A stretch of DNA of 11,517 nucleotides from Flavobacteriia bacterium. GTDB lineage: Bacteria; Bacteroidota; Bacteroidia; Flavobacteriales; Flavobacteriaceae. The position numbers and the translations under genes were made by a program. The stretch covers positions 1 through 11,517 of the forward strand of contig DRQI01000153.1 in the NCBI GenBank assembly GCA_011330545.1, in the 5' to 3' direction. Shown piece after piece: positions 1 through 5,866 of the stretch. Under the pieces are notes generated by a model. The model was given only the letters and a program-made list of their open reading frames with translations, searched no databases and was not told the origin of the DNA. The first letter of the stretch is position 1. Each line of letters opens with the position of its first letter.

Positions 1-333
1 ATGTACCACTCTAATTCCCCATGCCTCCATATTTGTCGGTTCGGTACTAAAATTGATTTTATTTTTGAGTTTTGTATACGTTTCGTCAACATTGTCAACT
101 TCTATAACAATTGCAAATTTATCAATTGGCCTTGTTTCATCTCTTTCGGTTCCAATGGCTTCTGCCATTAGGGCTGCTTTAAAAATGGCAAGGCCTGACG
201 ATAAGCCAATATCAAAACTGGCAAAATTTGAACTTTTATCTCCCCAAGTGCAGTCTAACCCTAAAATATCATTGTAAAACTGAAAACTTTGTTCAAAATT
301 GTTTACTAATAATCTAATGTTGTTTAATTTCAT
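1..333 (-). CDS. VOC-family (glyoxalase/bleomycin-resistance fold) protein, 3' end cut by window
   Basis: The reading frame starts at ATG 333-331 and stays open for 111 codons to the window edge, so the C-terminus is missing. The protein opens MKLNNIRLLVNNFEQSFQFY and continues with DILGLDCTWGD, the usual first beta-alpha-beta unit of VOC proteins (short strand, helix ending in FY, then LGL). A second region, FAIVIEVDNVDETYTKL, fits the strand and helix at the start of the second half, and GIRVVH at the edge is where the metal-ligand strand usually lies. VOC proteins are small metal enzymes or binding proteins (glyoxalases, dioxygenases, antibiotic-binding proteins); the substrate cannot be inferred here. 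It is probably cytoplasmic, with no signal peptide seen. It lies 34 nt downstream of an AraC-type regulator on the same strand, so co-transcription is likely, though a -7-like box at 363-370 may give it its own promoter. Confidence 0.85.
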   Translation of the reverse strand, partial: MKLNNIRLLVNNFEQSFQFYNDILGLDCTWGDKSSNFASFDIGLSSGLAIFKAALMAEAIGTERDETRPIDKFAIVIEVDNVDETYTKLKNKINFSTEPTNMEAWGIRVVH

Positions 334-362
334 TTTTTGCTAAATTTATTCATTATCAAGCA

Positions 363-370
363 CAAAGTTA
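363..370 (-). promoter_or_regulatory. Possible -7 box (TAACTTTG) upstream of VOC gene
   Basis: Read on the minus strand the sequence is TAACTTTG, an exact match to the Bacteroidota -7 consensus TAnnTTTG, about 30 nt before the VOC start codon. It overlaps the stop codon of the AraC-type gene. No TTG sits at the expected -33 distance, so this is a weak call. Such 8-mers also occur by chance in AT-rich DNA. Confidence 0.25.
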
Positions 371-1117
371 TTTTATTCGTTGTGTATATAATTGTAAAAA
401 TCGGCCGTTTTTGTTTTTCTTTAATTCTTTGGGGTTTGTCTCTGTATGTTTTTTTATTTCTTTTATAAAATGCGATTGGTCAAAATAGCTCGTTTGCGGA
501 TATACGATTCCTTTTGCTAAGTCTGTATAAGTTGAAAAGACTTTTAGAATATTAGCATATTGTTTGGTTGACAACCCAAATTTTGCCGTAAAATACCGAT
601 TTATTTGACGGCTACTCCAACATGATTTTTCAGAGATTTCACTTACTTTCACAACTCCATTTGTACTGAATAGCAAGTCAAAAACTTTTTCTTTTCTTGT
701 GTCCATTCTCTTTCCAGTACTTAAAATTGTTATTATTTTCGAAGCATTGGCGGCTACAAACTCGCTAAATTTTATGGTTTGGGTTGTCATTTTTTCCACA
801 AATTCATTTTTTGGGTTTTGAATTGAAGAATTTAAGAGTCTTTTGATGCTACTTTCCAATAAATACTCAACTGCCAATGGCTTGAATCGTATGGCGAAAA
901 TCTTTGTTTCTTTCGGTACGGAAATATCAATTTTTTTGTTCCAGATTCCGGTAAGTTTAGTATTCCCGTCTTGAAACACCAAAAGGTCAAAACAACCATC
1001 GGGAAGTATCGAATAGTGAAGTGCCCTGCTTGAAGTGTTTTCAAAATGCCAAAATGATTGTACAAAAGAATGCAATTGCGTTGGTGGTTCAATTTCATTG
1101 TAAATCATTTCTTTCAT
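368..1117 (-). CDS. AraC-family transcriptional regulator
   Basis: A complete 249-residue protein. The N-terminal part (about 1-135) contains FVQSFWHFEN and ILPDGCFDLLVF, which match the sensory domain common in Bacteroidota AraC-type regulators (I recall it as a DUF6597-like domain; not verified). The C-terminal part (about 150-235) holds two helix-turn-helix units: SEISEKSCWSSRQINRYF, then YFDQSHFIKEIKKHTETNPK, the latter very close to the AraC signature YFDQSHFxREFKxxTGxxPxxY. It should bind DNA in the cytoplasm. The inducer is unknown. ATG 1117-1115 is used; ATG 1108-1106, three codons on, is an alternative. The VOC-family gene lies 34 nt downstream and is the obvious candidate target. 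A nested inverted repeat at 1152-1200, 35 nt upstream, could be its operator. Confidence 0.92.
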   Translation of the reverse strand: MKEMIYNEIEPPTQLHSFVQSFWHFENTSSRALHYSILPDGCFDLLVFQDGNTKLTGIWNKKIDISVPKETKIFAIRFKPLAVEYLLESSIKRLLNSSIQNPKNEFVEKMTTQTIKFSEFVAANASKIITILSTGKRMDTRKEKVFDLLFSTNGVVKVSEISEKSCWSSRQINRYFTAKFGLSTKQYANILKVFSTYTDLAKGIVYPQTSYFDQSHFIKEIKKHTETNPKELKKNKNGRFLQLYTQRIK

Positions 1118-1151
1118 TTTTTTTACATGATTTTGTTTTTGGTGAACCCAT

Positions 1152-1200
1152 TTAAACCATAAAGCTAATGATTACTTTATCACCTTTTAGCAATGGTTAA
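1152..1200. repeat. Nested imperfect inverted repeat between guaB and the AraC-type gene
   Basis: Read on the minus strand, three paired segments nest inside one another: TTAACCAT with ATGGTTTAA (one bulged T), GCTAA with TTAGC, and TGAT with ATCA around a six-base centre. The structure spans 49 nt of the 118-nt gap between the guaB stop and the AraC-type start. Neither side carries a T-run, so a classical intrinsic terminator is not supported. It could be an operator, an mRNA leader structure or an untypical terminator for guaB. Confidence 0.5.
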
Positions 1201-1235
1201 AAATAATAAGAAATTTTATACAAGCGAATTGTAAC

Positions 1236-2711
1236 TTATCGCCTTGAATAATTGGGTGATTCTTTGGTAATCATCACATGGTGCGGATGGCTTTCGGCAA
1301 TACCCGAAGCCGTAATTTTTACAAATTTACCCGATGTTTTTAAGGTAGAAATGTCTTTGGCGCCGCAATAGCCCATTCCGGCACGCAGGCCTCCTACAAA
1401 TTGGTGGATGCTTTCGTATAATTCGCCTTTATAAGGTACTCGCCCGACAATACCTTCGGGAACTAATTTTTTAATATCGTCTTCTACGTCTTGGAAATAA
1501 CGGTCTTTACTGCCTTCTTTCATGGCTTCTATAGAGCCCATTCCGCGATACGATTTAAACTTACGGCCTTCGTAGATAATTGTCTCTCCGGGCGATTCTT
1601 TGGTACCGGCTAATAATGAGCCTAACATTACACTATCGGCACCGGCGGCAATGGCTTTGGGAATATCGCCGGTATAGCGGATTCCGCCATCGGCAATTAC
1701 GGGCACGCCACTATCTTTTAAGGCTGCGGCAACTTCTAAGACCGCTGAAAATTGTGGAAACCCAACCCCTGCCACTACTCTAGTGGTACAGATAGACCCG
1801 GGGCCAATACCAACTTTTACGGCGTCTGCTCCGGCAGCGACCAAATATTTTGCAGCTTCGGGCGTGGCGATATTACCAACCACAACATCCAATGTAGGAA
1901 ATTGTTCTTTTATACTCTTTAAAACAGAAACTACACCTCGAGTGTGGCCGTGTGCCGTATCTATAATAACTGCATCTATTCCCGCTTTATTGAGGGCAGC
2001 GGCTCTGTCAATTGCATCGGGGGTTACTCCGATGGCTGCCGCTACGCGTAGCCTGCCGAATTTATCTTTGTTGGCAAAGGGTTTTTGGCTGAGTTTGGCA
2101 ATGTCTCTAAAGGTAATCAAGCCCACTAATTTATAATCGTCATCTACTACGGGCAACTTTTCAATTTTATTTTCTTGTAGAATGCCTTCGGCTTCTTTTA
2201 AGGAAGTCCCTTCACTGACGGTTACTAAGTTTTCACGGGTCATTACTTCGGCAATCGGGCGCCCGAAATTCCGCTCAAAACGCAAATCTCTATTGGTGAC
2301 AATTCCTAATAGTTTTCCTGAGGCATCTACTATGGGGATTCCGCCAATGCTGTATTCGCGCATACAGTTTTGGGCATCGATCACTTTTGCATCTACGGTA
2401 AGGGTTACGGGGTCTATAATCATTCCTGATTCTGCCCTTTTTACTTTGCGTACTTCTTTGGCTTGCTGCTCAATGGCCATGTTTTTATGCAGTACGCCAA
2501 TACCTCCTTCTTGTGCCATTGCAATGGCCATGGCCGATTCGGTTACGGTATCCATCGCTGCTGAAACAATAGGCACGTTTAAAGAAATGTTTTTGGTAAA
2601 TTTTGTTTGGATATTGACTTCGCGTGGAAGGACTTCTGAAAAAGCGGGTACTAAGAGTACGTCATCGTAGGTTAACCCTTCTCCTACAAATTTGGAATTG
2701 TAAGCATTCAT
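1236..2711 (-). CDS. guaB: Inosine-5'-monophosphate dehydrogenase
   Basis: Catalyses the NAD-dependent oxidation of IMP to XMP, the committed step of guanine nucleotide synthesis, in the cytoplasm, usually as a tetramer or octamer. At 491 residues it is full length (the E. coli enzyme is 488). The N-terminus [19 protein letters not shown] is diagnostic. Two CBS domains are inserted at about 95-205, with IGGIPIVD and [10 protein letters not shown] as their core strands. The catalytic loop [10 protein letters not shown] (301-310) places the nucleophilic Cys at 308, next to the potassium-binding segment. DTAHG (251-255) fits the NAD site. SYRGMGS (387-393) lies in the IMP-binding region, and Arg404-Tyr405 match the flap dyad that activates water. 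The gene starts 140 nt downstream of the FMN-module operon and probably has its own promoter, although no clear -33/-7 pair was found. guaA is not in the window. Confidence 0.98.
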   Translation of the reverse strand: MNAYNSKFVGEGLTYDDVLLVPAFSEVLPREVNIQTKFTKNISLNVPIVSAAMDTVTESAMAIAMAQEGGIGVLHKNMAIEQQAKEVRKVKRAESGMIIDPVTLTVDAKVIDAQNCMREYSIGGIPIVDASGKLLGIVTNRDLRFERNFGRPIAEVMTRENLVTVSEGTSLKEAEGILQENKIEKLPVVDDDYKLVGLITFRDIAKLSQKPFANKDKFGRLRVAAAIGVTPDAIDRAAALNKAGIDAVIIDTAHGHTRGVVSVLKSIKEQFPTLDVVVGNIATPEAAKYLVAAGADAVKVGIGPGSICTTRVVAGVGFPQFSAVLEVAAALKDSGVPVIADGGIRYTGDIPKAIAAGADSVMLGSLLAGTKESPGETIIYEGRKFKSYRGMGSIEAMKEGSKDRYFQDVEDDIKKLVPEGIVGRVPYKGELYESIHQFVGGLRAGMGYCGAKDISTLKTSGKFVKITASGIAESHPHHVMITKESPNYSRR

Positions 2712-2761
2712 AGTGCAATTAGTTTATAGATTCCTTTTTATTGGAATGCAAATTATGCGGA

Positions 2762-2785
2762 AACAAAATCATCTTGAATTTTGTT
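2762..2785. repeat. Perfect 8-bp inverted repeat upstream of guaB
   Basis: AACAAAAT and ATTTTGTT are exact reverse complements separated by 8 nt, centred about 60 nt before the guaB start codon. The symmetry and spacing would suit a dimeric regulator, or the structure could close the transcript arriving from the membrane-protein gene ending at 2852. It is AT-rich, so chance cannot be excluded. The rest of the 140-nt gap holds a short hairpin (ATTCC/GGAAT, 2730-2747) in the guaB leader and two copies of AATTTACA near 2811-2838. Confidence 0.4.
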
Positions 2786-2851
2786 AGCCTTTTAAAATTA
2801 ATTGCATGCGAATTTACAATTATTAATTGAAATTTACAGGTTTAAATAGTG

Positions 2852-3343
2852 TTATTTCTGCGAACGTGCCAACTTGAGTAAAATAATACTCATTGACAGT
2901 GTAAATGATAATGTCATCAAAGCTCCTGAAAATAGCACTAGATATTTCATCCAAAAAATTCCTTTCCATAGAAAATAAATACCGCCGAAGGTTGCCAGCA
3001 CCGAAAAGAAAGGTTCTATCATCAAAAACATTTTTAAGGGTTTTGATATATCTGTAATAGCTAATACCACTCCCAGCAAAAAGAATATCATTGACATTGA
3101 CAGGATATGCGAATGTACTATGGAAAGCATTTCCCTTTCTGATTTTTTAAATTTCATTTCTGTTGCTGCTTCATCACCTTCATTGCCTAAATAGTTTTGT
3201 TGAATACCCGTACTCGATAGCGAAGAAGTTTCATTGACAAATAACAAGCCTGTATAAAATCCTATGCTCAATACAATAATAAAAATTCCTAAAAAGAGTT
3301 TTATTTCTTTGGGTAGCCGGTACATAAGTTGGTTGAGTTGCAT
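2852..3343 (-). CDS. Four-helix inner-membrane protein with HxH motif, partner of the FMN_bind protein
   Basis: I do not recognise this as a characterised protein. It has 163 residues and four predicted membrane helices (about 17-37, 77-97, 104-125, 133-156). A polar loop of about 40 residues (38-76) lies between helices 1 and 2; with Lys residues just before helix 1, the loop should face the periplasm. The only two histidines are His77 and His79 (VHSHILSM), at the predicted periplasmic end of helix 2, followed by a methionine-rich stretch, so they could ligate heme or a metal. The loop segment NYLGNEGDE and the charged lead-in EREML before HxH resemble, from memory only, conserved positions in unannotated four-helix proteins near redox genes. 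Its ATG shares one base with the stop of the FMN_bind gene (TGATG), so the two are probably translationally coupled and work together. An electron-transfer or anchoring role is inference. Confidence 0.8.
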   Translation of the reverse strand: MQLNQLMYRLPKEIKLFLGIFIIVLSIGFYTGLLFVNETSSLSSTGIQQNYLGNEGDEAATEMKFKKSEREMLSIVHSHILSMSMIFFLLGVVLAITDISKPLKMFLMIEPFFSVLATFGGIYFLWKGIFWMKYLVLFSGALMTLSFTLSMSIILLKLARSQK

Positions 3344-3876
3344 CAGATAGTATGGTTTTGGTGAAGTATGGCAATTGTTTTTAATAAGGTATTGACGGCT
3401 TTTGTCATTGAGGTAGCCGAAATGGTAGCTCCTGAAATGGCAATGATGTCTTTTTTATAGCGAAGTGTGTCGCTTTCTTTTTTCCCAATAAATTGTTTTA
3501 ACCACCGTTTGCTGCCAATTTCACCTCCATAGTCTTCTCGGTAAATCAATATCTTTGCTTTCTTTATAATCAGGTTTTTATCAAATAAAACCAAGTAATC
3601 AAATTGATCTGTTTTACTGGGCGCTTTATCTATAAAAGCATAACCTATGGTATTGTGTTGAACAATAACTTTATACAGGTTTTTACCGGTTATTTTTAGG
3701 GGCAATGCTTGGTTATCCTTATCGGATATCGTTACAGCTTCTAACGAAAAAGTTGCTACTTCAAAAGCTGTTTTTATTTCTTTGGTTACTTTCTTTTTAA
3801 CATTGTTAGGAATTTGAAAGGAAAATAACCCAATAGATATCAGGAATATAAAAATATATGCTAGTTTAAAATTCAT
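3343..3876 (-). CDS. FMN-binding domain protein, probably covalently flavinylated in the periplasm
   Basis: A 177-residue protein with a hydrophobic N-terminal segment (about 5-20, signal peptide or anchor). The rest fits the FMN_bind domain seen in NqrC, RnfG and related envelope flavoproteins: a strand-rich first half (GYAFIDKAP, YLVLFDKN), then YREDYGGEIGSKRWLKQF (112-129), then DIIAISGATISATSMTKAV (143-161). SGAT (148-151) matches the site where ApbE/Ftp attaches FMN to the threonine, here Thr151. It is much shorter than NqrC or RnfG, so this is a stand-alone version. An apbE gene is not in the window and would have to be encoded elsewhere. It lies 115 nt downstream of a porin and overlaps the next membrane-protein gene by one base. 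It is likely an extracytoplasmic one- or two-electron carrier; its donor and acceptor are unknown. Confidence 0.87.
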   Translation of the reverse strand: MNFKLAYIFIFLISIGLFSFQIPNNVKKKVTKEIKTAFEVATFSLEAVTISDKDNQALPLKITGKNLYKVIVQHNTIGYAFIDKAPSKTDQFDYLVLFDKNLIIKKAKILIYREDYGGEIGSKRWLKQFIGKKESDTLRYKKDIIAISGATISATSMTKAVNTLLKTIAILHQNHTI

Positions 3877-3915
3877 AGGTTTACACTATTAATTTCTTGG
3901 TGTTTTATTATAATT

Positions 3916-3947
3916 CTATCCTCAACATCGTGAAATATACAGGATAG
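3916..3947. repeat. Inverted repeat between porin and FMN_bind genes
   Basis: CTATCCT (3916-3922) and AGGATAG (3941-3947) are exact reverse complements around an 18-nt spacer, within the 115-nt gap of the operon. No T-run follows on the minus strand, so it is not a convincing terminator. It could be a partial processing or stability element that lowers the flavoprotein-to-porin ratio, or simply chance. Confidence 0.3.
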
Positions 3948-3991
3948 GAAAAGCCTAAGGCAACATTATCTTCTGAAATCTTCTTTTCGAT

Positions 3992-5149
3992 TCAAAACCA
4001 AAAGCCAAGTCCGAAATTTAACTGATTGGCAACCTGAACACCGGGTAGGGCATTGTCTTTTAGTTGATAATCAGCTTTTACCACGGCACCGGGGGCAATG
4101 TGATAACTGAGGCCGAAAGTTAGTTCTTTTCTGTCATAGGCTAAATTTTTAGATATACTTTCATCAACTGAGGCATGTGTATCATACGTTTCATATCTTG
4201 TAAAGGCGACCAAACGCTGTTCTTTAGTTGGGGAAAGCAGGTTGTAAGCGGCTTCTAGGTACCAGCCTTGCAAGGCGCTTCCTAAATCTGCATTATTAGC
4301 GATATTATAGGCTTTGGTATCGCTAATAGCGGCATGTACAAACTGGCCTCTCGCGCTAAATCGTTGATGGGTATAACGTGCGTCAAGGCCTAACATGCTA
4401 ATGCCTACATCAGCGCCATCGCGTTTATCAACTTCATCTGCGGCTTGTGTACGCCCAAAATATCCCGAAAAACCAAGCCGCAATCCTTGAATTCCGTAAA
4501 AATCAATCTTTCCTGAAAAATTAGGGGTATTAATGGTTGATTCTGCCCCTTTTTGGCGCCCGTTTCTCAAGCCATTGGCGCCGCCCAATACTTTTGAACC
4601 GTTTACTGACGAAAATCCGTTAAATACATAGGCTTGGTAGCGCATATTTGCATTATCTATCCTACCGGAAATCCCTACACCAATTTCGCGCCATGTTGAC
4701 GGTACAATACTTTTGTCCATACTCGGCCTTTCAACTCCGTTAAATACCGTTGGTTCGTGGTATTCGTTAATTATACCCATGGGGACGAGCATTAAACCGG
4801 CTCGTAGGTTCATATTATCACTCAAGCCATAATTTAAAAATAACTGTTCTACAAACACTTCTTTTACGTGTTCGTATTCAATTTCTGAGACGAATTGTAC
4901 CTTATCATTAAATTTATAGCCAATAAGTATAATCATCCTGTGAATATCTAAGGTTCCGTTATTGCTTTCTTCTTGGTTATAATCAACTTGCCCGTAACCG
5001 CCAATGGTAAGGCCTTTTGAAATTGTATTGTTTAAAATGGTCTGTGCTGCATTTTGCTGTTGGTTGTTAGTTGTGATTGTATCTTTTTTGGTTTGTGAAA
5101 ATCCAACTATAGCTACAAAAATAAATACTATTGATATTCTATTTTTCAT
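3992..5149 (-). CDS. Outer-membrane porin, phosphate-selective porin O/P-like
   Basis: A 385-residue beta-barrel protein. ATG 5149-5147 gives a clean signal peptide (MKNRISIVFIFVAIVGFSQ) with cleavage probably after FSQ. A longer frame beginning at TTG 5194 would start inside the promoter -7 box, so the shorter start is preferred. The mature protein starts with a low-complexity Asn/Gln linker, then GLTIGGYGQVDYN and repeated amphipathic strands (FVSEIEYEH, EQLFLNYGL, LRAGLMLVPMG, GISGRIDN), and ends GLGFWF with the terminal phenylalanine typical of BamA-dependent barrels. The middle segment EPTVFNGVERPSM fits the OprO/OprP-type loop region. It is first in an operon with the FMN_bind and four-helix genes and is served by the promoter at 5192-5222. 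The substrate is unknown; the phosphate label is a family name, not evidence. Confidence 0.87.
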   Translation of the reverse strand: MKNRISIVFIFVAIVGFSQTKKDTITTNNQQQNAAQTILNNTISKGLTIGGYGQVDYNQEESNNGTLDIHRMIILIGYKFNDKVQFVSEIEYEHVKEVFVEQLFLNYGLSDNMNLRAGLMLVPMGIINEYHEPTVFNGVERPSMDKSIVPSTWREIGVGISGRIDNANMRYQAYVFNGFSSVNGSKVLGGANGLRNGRQKGAESTINTPNFSGKIDFYGIQGLRLGFSGYFGRTQAADEVDKRDGADVGISMLGLDARYTHQRFSARGQFVHAAISDTKAYNIANNADLGSALQGWYLEAAYNLLSPTKEQRLVAFTRYETYDTHASVDESISKNLAYDRKELTFGLSYHIAPGAVVKADYQLKDNALPGVQVANQLNFGLGFWF

Positions 5150-5191
5150 TTTATTTTTATTTAGACTTATTATAAATAGTGAATTATGGCA

Positions 5192-5222
5192 CAAATATAA
5201 AAATGAAATAGAAACTGACCAA
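5192..5222 (-). promoter_or_regulatory. Flavobacterial promoter of the porin/FMN operon
   Basis: On the minus strand TTG (5222-5220) is followed after 20 nt by TATATTTG (5199-5192), matching the Bacteroidota -33 TTG and -7 TAnnTTTG elements at a normal distance. Transcription would begin near 5185, leaving a leader of about 36 nt before the ATG at 5149. A further lone -7-like octamer (TATGTTTG on the minus strand, 5278-5285) lacks a -33 partner. Confidence 0.65.
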
Positions 5223-5372
5223 TATTATTTAGAATAATTTTAAATAATTTTTTCAGCAACCGATAATCAATTGATTACAAACATATTAAAATTATCTAAA
5301 GGGTTTATTTTTATGGTTCTATTGCTATTTCAACGGGTAATGCCATTCAGGTAGAGCGATTTTGAGTACTCA

Positions 5373-5428
5373 GGAGAGTATCGAGCTTGTCTTCTTAACT
5401 GGTAGGGCTCGTGGTTCGTCTCTCTCCG
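5373..5428 (+). other. Possible tRNA-derived remnant (serine-tRNA-like ends)
   Basis: GGAGAG (5373-5378) pairs with CTCTCC (5422-5427), followed by G, like the acceptor stem of a bacterial serine tRNA. GGTTCG (5413-5418) stands close to where a T-loop would be, and GTCA/TGAC with a seven-T run follows. The total is only 56 nt, the T-stem does not pair and there is no proper anticodon arm, so this is not a working tRNA. It could be a decayed tRNA fragment, a structured RNA piece or coincidence. Confidence 0.25.
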
Positions 5429-5516
5429 TCAAAATGACTCAATAAAGGTTTTTTTCGCCAACCTCTTTTCAACGCAATATAAAAACATATCATCGTTGGT
5501 TTTTAATTTATATAAA

Positions 5517-5555
5517 GAAGCCTAGAGTCAAAAGGGGTTCAACGCTCCAGGCTTC
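5517..5555. repeat. Hairpin, 10 bp stem with one mismatch
   Basis: GAAGCCTAGAG (5517-5527) pairs with CTCCAGGCTTC (5545-5555), with one A/C mismatch and a 17-nt loop. An alternative fold uses the outer 7 bp as an acceptor-like stem and GGGG-TTCAACG-CTCC as a T-arm-like hairpin with a seven-base loop. On the minus strand it is followed by TTTATAT, a weak terminator-like tail, but it sits more than 300 nt past the TonB-receptor stop codon. Confidence 0.6.
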
Positions 5556-5585
5556 TACTCTCAACCAATAAAATAAAACGTCTTA

Positions 5586-5620
5586 CTGGTTTCAGCATAG
5601 CACCGCTACGGTGAAAACAG
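5586..5620. repeat. Hairpin with CACCG/CGGTG core
   Basis: CACCG-CTA-CGGTG (5601-5613) is a perfect five-base-pair hairpin with a three-base loop. Outside it, CTGGTTT (5586-5592) can pair with AAAACAG (5614-5620) with one mismatch, leaving an 8-nt bulge on the left. Confidence 0.5.
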
Positions 5621-5640
5621 AAAAGCTAGCAAAGCAGTGT

Positions 5641-5658
5641 ACCTACCGGCGGGCAGGT
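5641..5658. repeat. Short GC-rich REP-like palindrome
   Basis: ACCTACC-GGCG-GGCAGGT pairs at six of seven positions around a four-base loop. It resembles the GC-rich palindromes (CCTGCC...GGCAGG type) that I associate with scattered repeats in flavobacterial genomes; that comparison is from memory. Confidence 0.5.
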
Positions 5659-5748
5659 TTTGAAGTAGTTTGAGCTCAGAATTGAAAGTCTAATGCATAC
5701 TCCGGGTTTAACCGGCAATGTTGCTAAGTACTTACTTGTAAGAGTCAT

Positions 5749-5769
5749 GAGCCTACTTGTTGTAGGCTC
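5749..5769. repeat. Perfect 8-bp hairpin GAGCCTAC/GTAGGCTC
   Basis: The arms are exact reverse complements around TTGTT. AGAG (5741-5744) and CTCT (5772-5775) can extend the stem across a small internal loop. On the plus strand the tail TTCTCTATATT is mildly T-rich, but no plus-strand gene precedes it, and the minus-strand side has no T-run. It is therefore not a strong terminator for the TonB receptor, whose stop lies about 100 nt away. Confidence 0.6.
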
Positions 5770-5866
5770 TTCTCTATATTGCAAATTGTTAACTTTAATT
5801 TTATCGACAAACTTGTGGCAAGGCCTAAATTATAAATTTTATAGCTGCGTACTAATAACTAAACAT

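Larger units (their letters stand above)
5510..5779. mobile_element. Candidate MITE-like element bounded by imperfect terminal inverted repeats
   Basis: The left edge ATATAAAGAAGCCTA (5510-5524) and the reverse complement of the right edge (5763-5779), ATATAGAGAAGAGCCTA, align at 14 of 15 positions with one 2-nt gap. AATTT lies just outside both copies. The enclosed 270 bp has no coding capacity and contains several hairpins. Each terminal repeat also forms half of a local hairpin (5517-5555, 5749-5769). No target-site duplication was recognised and copy number cannot be judged from one window. A structured RNA with a long closing helix is the main alternative. Confidence 0.4.
5223..5866. other. 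Gene-free region with a hairpin-rich, relatively GC-rich island
   Basis: No credible gene lies between the porin promoter and the TonB-receptor stop codon. The outer parts (5223-5330, 5780-5866) are plain AT-rich DNA. The middle (about 5330-5780) is visibly richer in G and C and holds a run of inverted repeats: GAGTACTC/GAGTATC (5364-5382, one bulge), CGAGC/GCTCG (5382-5409), CAACG/CGTTG with inner ATAT/ATAT (5470-5498), and those listed separately at 5517-5555, 5586-5620, 5641-5658 and 5749-5769, plus CCGG/CCGG (5702-5715). T-runs at 5449-5455 and 5500-5504 would suit ends of plus-strand transcripts. No paired promoter was found on either strand inside the island. Confidence 0.7.

Noticed and set aside
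53..277. Plus-strand 74-residue open frame
   Set aside because: It is antisense to the VOC-family gene, whose minus-strand translation has clear family features.
1783..2670. Long plus-strand open frames (117 and 162 residues) opposite guaB
   Set aside because: They lie wholly antisense to a full-length, strongly conserved guaB, and their translations show no recognisable domain; they follow from its codon composition.
2712..2851. Riboswitch or flavobacterial promoter before guaB
   Set aside because: No purine-riboswitch core or paired TTG/TAnnTTTG was found; the nearest box-like sequences are off in spacing or consensus.
5150..5194. Longer porin start at TTG 5194
   Set aside because: It would begin within the -7 promoter box and put 15 polar residues before a normal signal peptide; ATG 5149 is much better.
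5340..5456. A functional tRNA gene on the plus strand
   Set aside because: Too short, T-stem unpaired, no anticodon arm; kept only as a possible remnant.
5586..5620. Group II intron domain V
   Set aside because: The CACCG/CGGTG hairpin is too short, lacks the catalytic triad and bulge, and no reverse transcriptase is nearby.
5537..5712. Integron attC-like core sites (GTTCAAC at 5537, GTTTAAC at 5706)
   Set aside because: No correctly placed GTTRRRY partner and no integrase or cassette genes were seen, so the matches are likely chance.
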